From Methylocystis parvus OBBP (lineage in GTDB: Bacteria > Pseudomonadota > Alphaproteobacteria > Rhizobiales > Beijerinckiaceae), in the NCBI RefSeq assembly GCF_027571405.1, contig NZ_CP092968.1, forward strand, positions 1,116,001 through 1,180,000: DNA of 64,000 nt. Direction: 5' to 3'. A program made the position numbers and the translations under genes. The notes beneath the pieces were generated by a model. It had not been told where the DNA came from and did not search any database. It worked only from the letters and a program-made list of their open reading frames with translations. Positions 55,201 through 63,597 of the stretch are shown in pieces (position 1 is the first letter of the stretch; every line of letters starts with the position of its first letter).

Positions 55201-58200
55201 AGGATATCGGCGCGCTGCTCCCATGGCACAAACTTTGGGCGTCGGTCTTGCTTGGACACGTGAAGAAGGAAGACGTTACGAATGAAATAGAGAAGACGTC
55301 CGAAGCGTCCGCGAATGCTGAGCGGGTTCGATACCGCGAAGAGTCTCACACCTCGAATGAGATTGCCCTTCTTTGGATGGACATTCTGCATGAGTCCGAA
55401 ACTACGGATGAGGCGGCGCTGGCGTCATTCAATCAATGGAAGAATCGGCTCAAGCGGCCATTGTTTACTCCAACACTCAACGCGCTTTGTCGGCTCTGCG
55501 CGCAACGGGATGAAACCAAGCCTGCTGCGCTGGCCTATGCAACAGAATCCTACACGCTAACCAAAGACGAGCGCTCAAACGCTGAAAGCAAATCCGAAGG
55601 ATATCTTGAGGTTGCCCGCGCCATCCTCACGACGAGCAAAGCGGATGCAAAAGCCTACTTCAACGAGGCCGTAGAGGTTGCGGGAAAAATCGGTGACGAA
55701 AATCTCGCCCGATGGGATGCCATCCTTGATCTTGCCGATCGCGCCTCACGCGTTGATCGGCCAGCTCCGAAAACCGCATATCAGTTCGCGCGTTGCGCAG
55801 AGCTGACCTACGACTACGTCGTGCGCGACAAGCACTTCGCATGGAATGATACGGTTGTTGCCCTGTGCGGATTGTGTCCGTCTTCCGCCGTCGCCATTTT
55901 GAGCCGATGGCGGGACCGCGGATTTGGTTGGCATGAGAGGCTATTGCCAATTGCTATCGGCAATTTGATCGAACGAAACATCATTGACCCTCGCGATGCG
56001 CTGCCGCTGATCGGGTTCCGTGCGCAATGGGACTATCACGAGCTACTTGGGGCGGCACTGGCCCGATCGAAAAACGCGGAAGAGAGGGCTTTGGCGAGCC
56101 GCATTTTGTATCGCTATGCACAGTTCTCGGTCTTCGCTTCATCAAACCTAAAGAGTCTTCAACACGTCGCAACGAAGCATGGCGTGACGTTGGAACGCTT
56201 GGCGGACGCAATTGTATCGTCTGAGCGAAAGGAAGTAGCGCACAAAAAGGAGGCTGCCCGCTACGAACAGCCGTTGTCGGCTGCTGAAGAGAGCAAGCGT
56301 TCCCCATGGAATGATATTTTTGCAACCAAAGACTTGGCGACGGCGGACGGTCTTTCTCAAGCCTACCTCACGTTCAAACGAACTGAGCGGCCATGGGGTC
56401 GTGAAGATTTCTTCACTGAGGCAATGCGGCGTGTCCCGGTGGGATCAGAAGCTGGCTTTATTGAAGCCGTCGCAGGTACGCCTGAGTTCAGCCTGTACAG
56501 CTTCAGAACCTTTTTGGAGCGAGTGCCGGAGAGTTGGAAGGGACGCCCGGCTATTTCTCATGCGCTAGCGAATGCCCTGAAGGTTCTTTGCCGTCGCTAT
56601 TGCATGGAGGTGAGGAAAAGCCGCTATTACGAGGTCTTTCCATTCGAATTGGCGTGTTCATTGGCGGGCGTAAGCCAAGCCGAAATTGTCGATGTCGTGT
56701 TGGCAGCAACCGGCGAAACACCCGACCTCGTCGAGACTAGCCGGCTGTTTTCTCTCGTCGGACTTCTCGCGATTAAATTAACGCACGATGAAGCGTTGGA
56801 AGCCCTGACGTACGGACTGAATCTGTTTAATTCGGTCTTGGAAGACAAGGATGGGGACGGGCCGTGGAAAGATGCATTTTCGCCAACCGGCGACATTCGT
56901 GAAGCTGTTGCTGGCTATGTCTGGTCTGCATTGGCTGCACCGGAAGCCGTGCTTCGCTGGGAAGCGGCTCATGCCGTTCTAGAACTTTGTCGCTTTGACA
57001 GGCAGGATGTCGTTGGTCATTTGATGAAGATGGCCGCCAGTAAGAGCGGTGGCCCGTTTGTTGATGCAAGATTGCCGTTTTATACGCTGCATGCGTTTCA
57101 ATGGCTGCTTATCAGTCTGGCGAGAGCAGCGCTGGAAGCCCCAAGTGCCGTGACGCCCTATGCCAAACAGCTTGTCGATTGGGCCCTGAAAGACCAGCCT
57201 CACATATTAATTCGGCAATTCGCCGCACGCGCCGCGATTCAGCTTATCGCTAAAGGATATCTGAACGACGAGAATGGGCTTTCGGATCGTCTCAGGGGCG
57301 TCAACAAATCGCCGCTAGCTGTCGTCGAGTCAAAAACCTATGAACGCAATATTTCGCGCAAGCACGGTACGAATGCCGAATCTGATGAGGACCGCTTCTA
57401 TTTTGGGCTAGACATCGGCCCCTATTGGTATGATCCGCTCGGTCGGGTGTTTGCCATGTCCCAAGGCGACATCGAGGCGGAAGCGCTGAAGGTCATACGG
57501 AAAGAGTTTGCCTCTAGCGCGAAAGGCCGTTGGGACGAAGACGAACGGGCTCGCCGCAACCTCTACGAAGAGCAACACACCTACCATTCTCACGGTTCAT
57601 ATCCTCGAGCGGACAACCTTCATTTCTATCATGCCTACCATGCGATGATGATCGTCGCGGGGCGTTTGTTGGCGACCATGCCCACACACCGCAATCCAGA
57701 CTATGGCGAAGACGATGAATTTGCGGACTGGCTTTCGCGCCACGATCTCACGCGCCAGGACAGCCGCTGGCTTTGGGATCGGCGTGATCCTGAACCGCTT
57801 GCAAAGGGTACGTGGTTGGACCGCGATAAAGAACATCCGGACCGCCGACTGGTGACGGATGGCGATTTTGACGAAGCACTTCGAGCAGGCGACAGGCTTA
57901 ACTTGTGGGGCTATTGGACAGAAGCGGACACGAGCCGCGAGCAATCAACGCATATCTACAGTGCCCTCGTTCCGCCGGACAAGTCGGAAGCACTTCTGCG
58001 CGCGCTCGCCAGCGCCAAAGATGTAAACGACTATGCGATACCGAGCGCCGACGGCGACATGGAAATCGATGAACCGGGGTTTGAGTTGAAGGGCTGGATA
58101 TTCGATCACAATGGAGATCGGCGGCTGGACGAAAAAGATCGCTGGGCTGGTGGCGTTTCCTTTCCACCGCCGCGTCCGGCACCGTTTATTGTGGAACGGA

Positions 58201-58526
58201 TGCGACTTGATACCGACGCGGACCTCCGCTTTTGGAAAGATCAAAGCAAAATCTGTGTCATGGAAAGCCAGGTTTGGGGCTACTACGACGAGGCGAAGCG
58301 CCATGAAAGCAGCAACCCCAATAGGGGTAGCCGCCTTCAAGTGTCTGCATCTTTTGTAGGTTCAATGCTGGGTGAACTGGATCGCGACCTCATCATTGAG
58401 GTGCAGATTGAGCGGCGCCGTCGCTATCAGCCTTATGAAAGCGGTGAAAAAGATGACGACGAGCGAATCAAAACAAGCGCCAAGCTCTACCTCCTCGGCA
58501 AAGACGGAAAATTTCGCACCCGCTGA
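52233..58526 (+). CDS. Giant DUF4297/Cap4-like nuclease-STAND ATPase, Avs3-like anti-phage protein
   Basis: A 2097-residue protein. Residues about 8-230 resemble the Cap4/DUF4297 DNA-endonuclease domain: DGDQFHYLWAARRCLKLL, Glu43, Asp64 in LIDVAEYFE, and YMQLKHS at 82-88 giving the (D/E)...QxK active-site pattern. A STAND/NACHT-like ATPase follows, with Walker A ASGGVGKS at 288-295, CVLYDCFGNGQYR, Walker B LLCIVVDAADNA at 387-397 and an Arg sensor in LVFLCRS near 430. From about 620 to the end is a long helical, TPR-like sensor. STAND proteins of this architecture are the Avs (AVAST) family, which recognise phage proteins and activate the nuclease. The size and Cap4-type effector suit Avs3. 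Its GC content is visibly below that of the chromosome. ATG 52233 or 52239. Confidence 0.78.
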   Translation: MPMPNTNLVRPSRDGDQFHYLWAARRCLKLLSADSGLVAVSIEGPSPSEQPGAGPVEAGEELIDVAEYFESEDIGQARLVRYMQLKHSTLHANDPWTASGLEKTIKGFARRYAELQKAHAQVGLAKKLEFCFVTNRPISTNVVETVADAAADAITRHPDELKKLQKFTGLAGSELAAFCKLLRFEDRQDGYWHQRNILFQEVSGYLPDADVDAPTQLKELVTRRALSEGEQNPTITKTDVLRALKTDEIHLFPAKCLIEDIRDAVPREQELELIGQIVGATGPVIVHASGGVGKSVFATRIGRSLPEGSVCVLYDCFGNGQYRSAVGYRHRYKDALVQIANELATKSLCHPLIQTTNADAAAYVRAFVHRLGQAVKILRSANPNALLCIVVDAADNAQMAAEEIGEARSFARDLIRASIPEGARLVFLCRSHRQHLLDPPTEAMPIELRPFSRNETSAFLRKTFPDANERDIDELHRLSSHNPRVQALALSRGLPLQETLRLLGPNPTSVEDTIANLLHDAIAKLKDASGPIEKERVEKICTGLAALRPLIPIPILSAMSGVEQEAIKSFAYDIGRPLLVAGETIQFLDEPAETWFRDKFKPTAHGMAGFIISLKPLATRSAYVASMLPQLMLQAGQFSELVELALSSAALPEGSPLEKRGVELQRLQFALKAGLRSQRYLEAAKLALKAGGETAGDERQRTLLQENTDLASDFLELDLIQEIVSRRTFGSGWVGSHHAYEAALLSGRKELVGDARSRLRMAHEWLQNWARLTPEERKKEEISDEDIVELTLAHLNIHGPADAAESLRGWKPREVSYRVGRPVIRRLIDHGRWSDVDELTRTSGNNLCLVLAVAAELRDVHKTPPNEVTEQAFRQLLKHRIKLSNRNGWDDNEAALDAVTAVVEATLKKSLCTQSDAAVLLARYLPAEPPRGLASRFSKARFPLLRAYCLRAALEGKPIELIDVAYAELKKEIEKKNKHTTSRDLQEFQEDIGALLPWHKLWASVLLGHVKKEDVTNEIEKTSEASANAERVRYREESHTSNEIALLWMDILHESETTDEAALASFNQWKNRLKRPLFTPTLNALCRLCAQRDETKPAALAYATESYTLTKDERSNAESKSEGYLEVARAILTTSKADAKAYFNEAVEVAGKIGDENLARWDAILDLADRASRVDRPAPKTAYQFARCAELTYDYVVRDKHFAWNDTVVALCGLCPSSAVAILSRWRDRGFGWHERLLPIAIGNLIERNIIDPRDALPLIGFRAQWDYHELLGAALARSKNAEERALASRILYRYAQFSVFASSNLKSLQHVATKHGVTLERLADAIVSSERKEVAHKKEAARYEQPLSAAEESKRSPWNDIFATKDLATADGLSQAYLTFKRTERPWGREDFFTEAMRRVPVGSEAGFIEAVAGTPEFSLYSFRTFLERVPESWKGRPAISHALANALKVLCRRYCMEVRKSRYYEVFPFELACSLAGVSQAEIVDVVLAATGETPDLVETSRLFSLVGLLAIKLTHDEALEALTYGLNLFNSVLEDKDGDGPWKDAFSPTGDIREAVAGYVWSALAAPEAVLRWEAAHAVLELCRFDRQDVVGHLMKMAASKSGGPFVDARLPFYTLHAFQWLLISLARAALEAPSAVTPYAKQLVDWALKDQPHILIRQFAARAAIQLIAKGYLNDENGLSDRLRGVNKSPLAVVESKTYERNISRKHGTNAESDEDRFYFGLDIGPYWYDPLGRVFAMSQGDIEAEALKVIRKEFASSAKGRWDEDERARRNLYEEQHTYHSHGSYPRADNLHFYHAYHAMMIVAGRLLATMPTHRNPDYGEDDEFADWLSRHDLTRQDSRWLWDRRDPEPLAKGTWLDRDKEHPDRRLVTDGDFDEALRAGDRLNLWGYWTEADTSREQSTHIYSALVPPDKSEALLRALASAKDVNDYAIPSADGDMEIDEPGFELKGWIFDHNGDRRLDEKDRWAGGVSFPPPRPAPFIVERMRLDTDADLRFWKDQSKICVMESQVWGYYDEAKRHESSNPNRGSRLQVSASFVGSMLGELDRDLIIEVQIERRRRYQPYESGEKDDDERIKTSAKLYLLGKDGKFRTR

Positions 58527-59220
58527 CAGCGTATTGGCACTTGGCCGAAAGTTCGTCAAAGAGCTGGGGCTGGAAGAGTCAACCGATACGCTCGGACGTT
58601 GGATGGCGCACCATGTCGCCGATCTCATAACGAAAGCTGAGAAGGTGACCGGGGATGAAAAGAGCGCCGCAGAACGCGAATGTTTCGCTGCGATTTTGGC
58701 GTTGTGGAAGCACCGTTCGGAATTGCCAAACGGCAAGCGACCCTTCGAAGAGTTAGAACCAATTATGCGCGCGATCGAAAGTCTCGACCCAGAAAACGAC
58801 ATGCCGCGCTACTATCGCGCGGCCCGCCCACCGAAGGGCGAGGCTGCGGAAACATCGGAACAAGAGAAATTGTTGAGCCTAGCAGACGGGCTGGACTATT
58901 CGGCCAAGGTCCTCATTGGCTACTGCCTTGCTGAGGCCGCTGGTGCTGCGCTGAACAAATCAAAAGAATGGGTAAAGCTCGCGACGGCAATCGACGGCGA
59001 TGGCGCACCTGAAATTGTCATCCGTTTCGTCTCGACAGCCGCGGACGTGAACAAAGAGCCTGATCCCAATGAAGGAATCCGCTCGCTTCTCAATGACAAG
59101 GTCAAGCGGCTGCGCGGTTTTCTGGGAATTGCCGAATCCCTAGCCAACACTCTTGAGGAGCGCCTTGAGGCCCTGCCTCCTCCTAAAGAAGAATTATTAG
59201 ATGTGGAGGATTGCGAATAG
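58453..59220 (+). CDS. Partner protein of the Avs-like STAND ATPase, unknown function
   Basis: A 255-residue soluble, mostly helical protein (KFVKELGLEESTDTLGRWMAHHVADLITKAEKV; ECFAAILALWKHRSELPNGKRPFEELEPIMRAIESLDP; DYSAKVLIGYCLAEAAGAALNKSKEWVKLA). It overlaps the 3' end of the giant gene by about 74 bases in another frame, so the two are coupled. No enzymatic motif is visible. The type 3 AVAST system is described as two genes, a DUF4297-STAND protein plus a second protein; this gene would fit the second. ATG 58453 (MTTSESKQ) is chosen; ATG 58435 and one further upstream are possible, none with a strong ribosome-binding site. Confidence 0.6.
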   Translation: MTTSESKQAPSSTSSAKTENFAPADSVLALGRKFVKELGLEESTDTLGRWMAHHVADLITKAEKVTGDEKSAAERECFAAILALWKHRSELPNGKRPFEELEPIMRAIESLDPENDMPRYYRAARPPKGEAAETSEQEKLLSLADGLDYSAKVLIGYCLAEAAGAALNKSKEWVKLATAIDGDGAPEIVIRFVSTAADVNKEPDPNEGIRSLLNDKVKRLRGFLGIAESLANTLEERLEALPPPKEELLDVEDCE

Positions 59221-59227
59221 CGCTTAG

Positions 59228-59509
59228 AGGCAAGTTCACGCGGCATCTTCGCCCGCGAAGAATGCTAAAGCATCTGAACTTTATAGGTTCGAACTCCAGC
59301 ACGATTCTACCGGTTTTCTCGCAAACGTAATTGCCGCGGATGGGGAAGAGCGCGAAGATTTGCAATGCACGTTGAAGACCATGTGGCTAACGATAGCCGT
59401 CTCCACTATCGATAAGCAAAAGGCCAGAGGACTGGTTCCGGCAATCGACCAACTTGAGACTATGAGTCATCGAGCTCGTCGCGGTCCTCACTCAGGCGCA
59501 CGGGCTTGA
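59228..59509 (+). pseudogene. Open frame without a start codon, possible gene remnant
   Basis: From just after a TAG at 59225 an open frame of 93 codons reads ...KNAKASELYRFELQHDSTGF and EEREDLQCTLKTMWLTIAVSTIDKQKARGLVP to a TGA at 59507. The amino-acid use is normal and unlike shadow frames, but there is no ATG before codon 51. It overlaps the 3' end of the convergent terminase gene. It may be the end of a third gene of the defence operon that lost its start. Confidence 0.3.
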
Positions 59510-59987
59510 AGCACGATCCCTGAACGCTGCGGATGAGCGCCGCGAGCGGGTCATCCGGCTGAACGCCATGGTTCATCTCAACCCGCTCGCCATATTTTTT
59601 CGGCTTGAGCTTGCTCGCGGCCCATTTCCGAACATCGACACGAAGGCGGGACCGCTGCACGTGTTCGCCGTTCAACCTCCAGCCGATGCTCTCGCCGTCC
59701 TTGCCGTGAACTTCCATCCAGTCGTTCGAGCCGTCGTCGGCAATGTCGAGCATCTCTTCGACCAACGCATCGGCGCTTTCATTCTTCGCGTGCGCGTATT
59801 GATCCCGAAAGTCGGGCTTCTCGCGCAACCAGCGGAAGACGGTCTCCAAGCCCGGCATGTCGTTCGCCTTGCACACCGTGCGGAGTGACTTGCCGCAAGC
59901 CAACTCGGCGCAGATGCGCGCCGCAAGCTCCGGCGTGTAGATCGTCGGCCTGCCGATCTTCTTCTTCGTCGCCTTACGCGCGGTCAT
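59460..59987 (-). CDS. Phage terminase small subunit-like protein
   Basis: A 175-residue protein. A basic start (MTARKATKKKIGRPTIYTPELAARICAELACGKSLRTVCKANDMPGLETVFRWLREKPDFRDQYAHAKNESADALVEEMLDIADD) is the typical terminase small-subunit HTH of temperate proteobacterial phages. GWRLNGEHVQRSRLRVDVRKWAASKLKPKKYGER closes the homology. TerS selects phage DNA for packaging with the large subunit. No large subunit, portal or capsid gene follows; the next genes are the convergent defence genes. This is the last gene of the minus-strand operon. ATG complement 59985-59987. Confidence 0.82.
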   Translation of the reverse strand: MTARKATKKKIGRPTIYTPELAARICAELACGKSLRTVCKANDMPGLETVFRWLREKPDFRDQYAHAKNESADALVEEMLDIADDGSNDWMEVHGKDGESIGWRLNGEHVQRSRLRVDVRKWAASKLKPKKYGERVEMNHGVQPDDPLAALIRSVQGSCFKPVRLSEDRDELDDS

Positions 59988-60174
59988 TGTTCGTCTCCAT
60001 AATTGCGATCGCCTCTTGCACTTCAAGCACCCTCTTCACGAGACGTTCTTCTTCCGGCGTCAGAGCTGTGAGCGACATAAGCTCGCGGACTATTTCTAAC
60101 CAAAGGTGCATCTTCATGATGTCCGGCTGCTCGTCGCTCGACCACTTAGAGAATAGGATGACGCGGTTCAGCAT
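59974..60174 (-). CDS. Small helical protein of the satellite operon
   Basis: A 66-residue protein (MLNRVILFSKWSSDEQPDIMKMHLWLEIVRELMSLTALTPEEERLVKRVLEVQEAIAIMETNNDRA). Its 3' end overlaps the terS start by 14 bases and its 5' end lies within the truncated ATPase gene. The function is unknown; similar small acidic proteins often precede terS in alphaproteobacterial prophages. Confidence 0.5.
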   Translation of the reverse strand: MLNRVILFSKWSSDEQPDIMKMHLWLEIVRELMSLTALTPEEERLVKRVLEVQEAIAIMETNNDRA

Positions 60175-60394
60175 GGTGCGCGCGCGCTTCGCCTTTGGCC
60201 CGCAGGACCTCAGCCGCCTTGTTCGTCATCGCGACGACCGTCACCTTGCCGAGAGCGTCGGCGAGGTGCGGGATGAGCGCCGTCTTGCCCGTGCCAGCAA
60301 GTCCGCGCAGTGCGACGACGCGTTCCGTCTCAAGGAGGCGCAGCACGTCGCACAGGGCGCCTTGCTGATGCGAGGTGAGAGCGGGCGCGGTCAT
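60146..60394 (-). pseudogene. Truncated RecD/AAA-type P-loop ATPase
   Basis: An 82-residue ORF: SHQQGALCDVLRLLETERVVALRGLAGTGKTALIPHLADALGKVTVVAMTNKAAEVLRAKG is the start of a superfamily 1 RecD-like helicase (Walker A GLAGTGKTAL). Such proteins normally continue for several hundred residues. Here the homology ends and a short tail (EARAHHAEPRHPIL) leads to a stop. The remaining helicase motifs are not found in any frame downstream, so most of the gene has been deleted. Overlaps the preceding ORF by four bases. Confidence 0.6.
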
Positions 60395-60726
60395 TGCGCG
60401 CCTCCCGTCCGATGGTCCGAGCACAACCAGCGAACCCTTTCAGGGTCGCGCAGGCTGAATCCGACGCCAAACGGAGCATAATCAGAGCCACAGACGGCGC
60501 ACCTACGGAGGGCAACGACCTTGGCCCTTTCTGGCGTTTCTCCCTTACCCCCCGGAAATCGCGTTGTTACTGTTGTTGCTGTTGTTACTTTATTGATATT
60601 ATTCGGTTTATTCTTACCAAGAATGTTGTTGCCGCGCGTAGTTACCGCCGTTGTTACTGGCTGTTCCGGGCCGGGATGGGGGCGGCGTAGGCCGGCGATG
60701 GTCGCTTCGAAGAGGTCAGGCCGCAT
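60391..60726 (-). CDS. Small zinc-finger-like protein of the satellite operon
   Basis: A 111-residue protein. A Thr/Asn-rich middle (VTTAVTTRGNNILGKNKPNNINKVTTATTVTTRF) encoded by a low-complexity AAC/GTT-type tract is followed by LRRCAVCGSDYAPFGVGFSLRDPERVRWLCSDHR, a CxxC...CxxH potential zinc site. It overlaps the primase gene by 11 bases and the truncated ATPase by four. The function is unknown. Confidence 0.55.
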   Translation of the reverse strand: MRPDLFEATIAGLRRPHPGPEQPVTTAVTTRGNNILGKNKPNNINKVTTATTVTTRFPGGKGETPERAKVVALRRCAVCGSDYAPFGVGFSLRDPERVRWLCSDHRTGGAQ

Positions 60727-63226
60727 TGCGCGCCACCTCGTAACCCGAACCCGCGTCGTCGCACAGCGCGTCGTCGCACAGAATGCCCGCGGTCAGAACA
60801 TAGGCGCGAAGCTTCTGGCCGTTGACGCTGACCAGGCACTGAAACCCACGTCCGTTCGGAACGCGGAGCAGACCCGCGACGGCAAGCGTCCTCGCCACGC
60901 GTGTCGGGTCCATTCCAGCGCAGATTTCCGACTTCCAAACCTCTGGCAGCACCCACCACTCGCGGCCATCTTCATGTTCTCTGCGCCAGCCGAGACGGTC
61001 GCGAATGAGCGGCGCGTCGTCGTCGCCAACAATGTCCTCGAAACGGCTGTTGCCGTGTTTCTCTATGAAGAGGCGCACACGGCTGATGGCCTCACGGTCC
61101 TCTGCCGGGACCACGCCGCCGCGCATCTCGATCCAGTCATTGAAGGCGGTGGCCGCGGCGTCGCTTGCTGCACCTTTCGCCCAGGGGACAATGCCAAGGC
61201 TGATGGCAAGCTCGCCTGCCGTGGCGATCAGGGCGAAACGCTGAAGAGCGCGGTCAATCTGCCCATCCACGCCATCCAGAGCATTCGCCGACACGAACTC
61301 CCTGATGAACGTATTCACGTCGTCGCGGGTCATATTGGCGGCAATCAGGCGGCGGACGAACTCGGGACCTGCGACGCCGTAGTTGGCGCGCGTCTCGACC
61401 GAAAACGCTCGCGCCAGATCGGCCGCACTGCAGAATCCGCCCGTGCTGTCGAAGACGCCAAGCGCGTCGTCCTTAACAGCATGAATATCGAGAAGGCGCA
61501 CCTCCTGACCGGCCATGGCGCGGCGAAACCTGTCTTCGCCAATCTTCGCAGCGACGGTCAGCTCGCCGGAGCTGATGACCATGACGCGCCAAGTTCGCAC
61601 TTCGCGCGCATGTCCATCGCGTCCGGCGCGCTGCTTGCCGGACCCATTCGCGATCGCATAGACCGCCGGCGCGAACTCACGCGCGTCAATCTGCCCCAGT
61701 TCGTCGAGAACCAATGCCGTGTCGCTCGTGTTGGCGGCGGCCCCTTCCAGGCCGTTCGCGGTTGCTCGCCACTGCTTGATGAATCCGTTCTCGAAGCCGC
61801 CGCCCCATACTGATGCGGCGGCGCGCTGTAGCGTCGATTTGCCCTTAGATGACGGACCGACGAAATGAATGCCGCCGCCCGCTTGTCCGGCGAGATACAA
61901 GATCGGCCCGGCAAGCGCCGCGCTGATCGCCAGAACAACCATGCGCTGACCGGCTGAAAGGTGACCGACGCCATTCTTCCAGCCGTCGAGCGTCCCCTTG
62001 GCCTCGTAACCGGCCCCGCTGTTCGAATTGAAGACGACGGTTTCGCCGCCGTCGGGTCCGATGGATTGTTCCGGCAGAACGAAAACGTCGCGCCCGCCGA
62101 TGTGATGCCATCCGGTGCGCTCGACCAAGCGGACCCGGTTGTTCGTAAGCACGTCTGAGAGATAGATTGCGAGATACCGCTGGCAGTTGCGCTTAATGTA
62201 AAGACCGACGTTACGCAGTTTTTGACACAGAGTGCCGGGATCGCCGTGAGTCTCGGCGTCAGTAACGATCATGGTTTTGATCTTGCGATCCTTGTCGCGC
62301 CAGCGGATCAGCTTTCCCCATTCGGCGCCATTCGTGTCGCGGGTAATGCCGACAATCTCGAACGCCTGGCAAACCTTGACGTCTATGACCGTCGCGCTCT
62401 CGCCCTTACCCTTCTCGATTTCGATCCAAAGCCCGTCGGCGCGCATCTCGTAGGGCTCATACGAGACGTAACGCGCGCCCGCTTCGACATAGGGCTTCGC
62501 CAGAGAGGCGGCGACCTGTTTCAGCTTGGGAAGATCGGCGGCCCATTCCTCGATTGCGTCGGCGGCGTCCCAACCAGGCTTGAAGGACTCGCGCTCGCCG
62601 CCGTCGGGCGCTTTGAGCGCTAGCGCCCTGGCGTCGATGACGCGAATCTCGGCCCCAAGATCGAAAAGGATCGCGCCGACATCGGCGGCGTATTTCTGGC
62701 CAGCCTCGTCGCCGTCAGGCCAGACGATCACTTTGCGGCCCGCGAGCGGCGACCAGTCAGCTTTATCGGCCGCGCTGGAGCCGTTCGGCGACGTGGTCAC
62801 GATGTGGTCGTGGAAAACGGCTTGGGCCGCCACAGCCGATTTCTCGCCCTCGGCGATCACGACCGGCTTCGACTGGTCGAAGGCCAGCTTGTCGAGATTG
62901 AAGAGCGGGCGCGGCGCGGGAACGCCCTTCCACAGCCAATTGAGAGCGCCGTCCTTGTCGCGCCAGACCGACAGGGGAAGGATGATCTTGCGCCCGTCGC
63001 GCAGGTTGAAGCGGTTCACGACGAACAGCAGGTTGCCTTCGGCGTCCTTGTATTCCCAGGAGGCGGCAGGCTTTCCGAGCTTCGGATGGCTGGTTGGCGG
63101 GGAAGGAGCATCAGCCGGGACCGGCAGGACTGCCTGGGACGCGCCCTCGGTCGGGCAATCCTCCTCCGGGACGGCGGCGATGGCGGCGGCGATTTCCGCC
63201 TCGGTGAGCGGCGCGAACTTGTTCAC
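60716..63226 (-). CDS. Primase-helicase with TOPRIM and DUF927 domains
   Basis: An 836-residue replication protein. The N-terminal part (about 50-230) contains VVIAEGEKSAVAAQAVF and KVIVWPDGDEAGQKYA, the Glu and DxD blocks of a TOPRIM primase. The C-terminal part has the DUF927 ATPase: GWHHIGGRDVFVLPEQSIG, GIHFVGPSSKGKSTLQRAAASVWG (Walker A), TALVLDELGQIDARE (Walker B) and MVISSGELT. This arrangement is typical of prophages and integrative elements of proteobacteria, where it starts autonomous replication. It overlaps the upstream CHC2-like gene by ATGA. Confidence 0.88.
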   Translation of the reverse strand: MNKFAPLTEAEIAAAIAAVPEEDCPTEGASQAVLPVPADAPSPPTSHPKLGKPAASWEYKDAEGNLLFVVNRFNLRDGRKIILPLSVWRDKDGALNWLWKGVPAPRPLFNLDKLAFDQSKPVVIAEGEKSAVAAQAVFHDHIVTTSPNGSSAADKADWSPLAGRKVIVWPDGDEAGQKYAADVGAILFDLGAEIRVIDARALALKAPDGGERESFKPGWDAADAIEEWAADLPKLKQVAASLAKPYVEAGARYVSYEPYEMRADGLWIEIEKGKGESATVIDVKVCQAFEIVGITRDTNGAEWGKLIRWRDKDRKIKTMIVTDAETHGDPGTLCQKLRNVGLYIKRNCQRYLAIYLSDVLTNNRVRLVERTGWHHIGGRDVFVLPEQSIGPDGGETVVFNSNSGAGYEAKGTLDGWKNGVGHLSAGQRMVVLAISAALAGPILYLAGQAGGGIHFVGPSSKGKSTLQRAAASVWGGGFENGFIKQWRATANGLEGAAANTSDTALVLDELGQIDAREFAPAVYAIANGSGKQRAGRDGHAREVRTWRVMVISSGELTVAAKIGEDRFRRAMAGQEVRLLDIHAVKDDALGVFDSTGGFCSAADLARAFSVETRANYGVAGPEFVRRLIAANMTRDDVNTFIREFVSANALDGVDGQIDRALQRFALIATAGELAISLGIVPWAKGAASDAAATAFNDWIEMRGGVVPAEDREAISRVRLFIEKHGNSRFEDIVGDDDAPLIRDRLGWRREHEDGREWWVLPEVWKSEICAGMDPTRVARTLAVAGLLRVPNGRGFQCLVSVNGQKLRAYVLTAGILCDDALCDDAGSGYEVARNAA

Positions 63227-63597
63227 GAGCGCGCCTCCACATCCAGACCGAGCATTTTGGCGAGCAGGCGGGCGGCTTCGCCCTGGGAGACGCCTTCAAG
63301 ATAGGCGACGAGCGAAATCACGTCGCCGCCCTTGTCGCCGGTGGCGAAGTCCGCCCACTTGCCGCGACGCATGTTCACGCTGAACGATCCGGTGTTCTTG
63401 TCCGCGCGTTTCGGATTGCGGACGACATATTCGCCAGAAGAGACTTTGCCGCCCGGGAGAAGACGGGCAAGGATGGCCGGAAGCGCACACATCGCCGCGC
63501 GGTTTATCGCAGCGAAGTCGATACGCGCCGACTTTGCGCCGTTTCCTTTCTGGCGCTTGAATCCGACTTGCGCGTTTTGTGGATTTTCGACACCCAT
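63223..63597 (-). CDS. CHC2-like primase N-terminal domain protein
   Basis: A 124-residue protein. ILARLLPGGKVSSGEYVVRNPKRADKNTGSFSVNMRRGKWADFATGDKGGDVISLVAYLEGVSQGEAARLLAKMLG follows the pattern of the CHC2 region of DnaG-like primases (substrate strand, 'W.DF.tg..GgdvisLv', recruitment helix). The zinc-binding Cys/His set is not preserved. Its stop overlaps the primase-helicase start (ATGA), so the two probably form one split primase. Confidence 0.75.
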   Translation of the reverse strand: MGVENPQNAQVGFKRQKGNGAKSARIDFAAINRAAMCALPAILARLLPGGKVSSGEYVVRNPKRADKNTGSFSVNMRRGKWADFATGDKGGDVISLVAYLEGVSQGEAARLLAKMLGLDVEARS

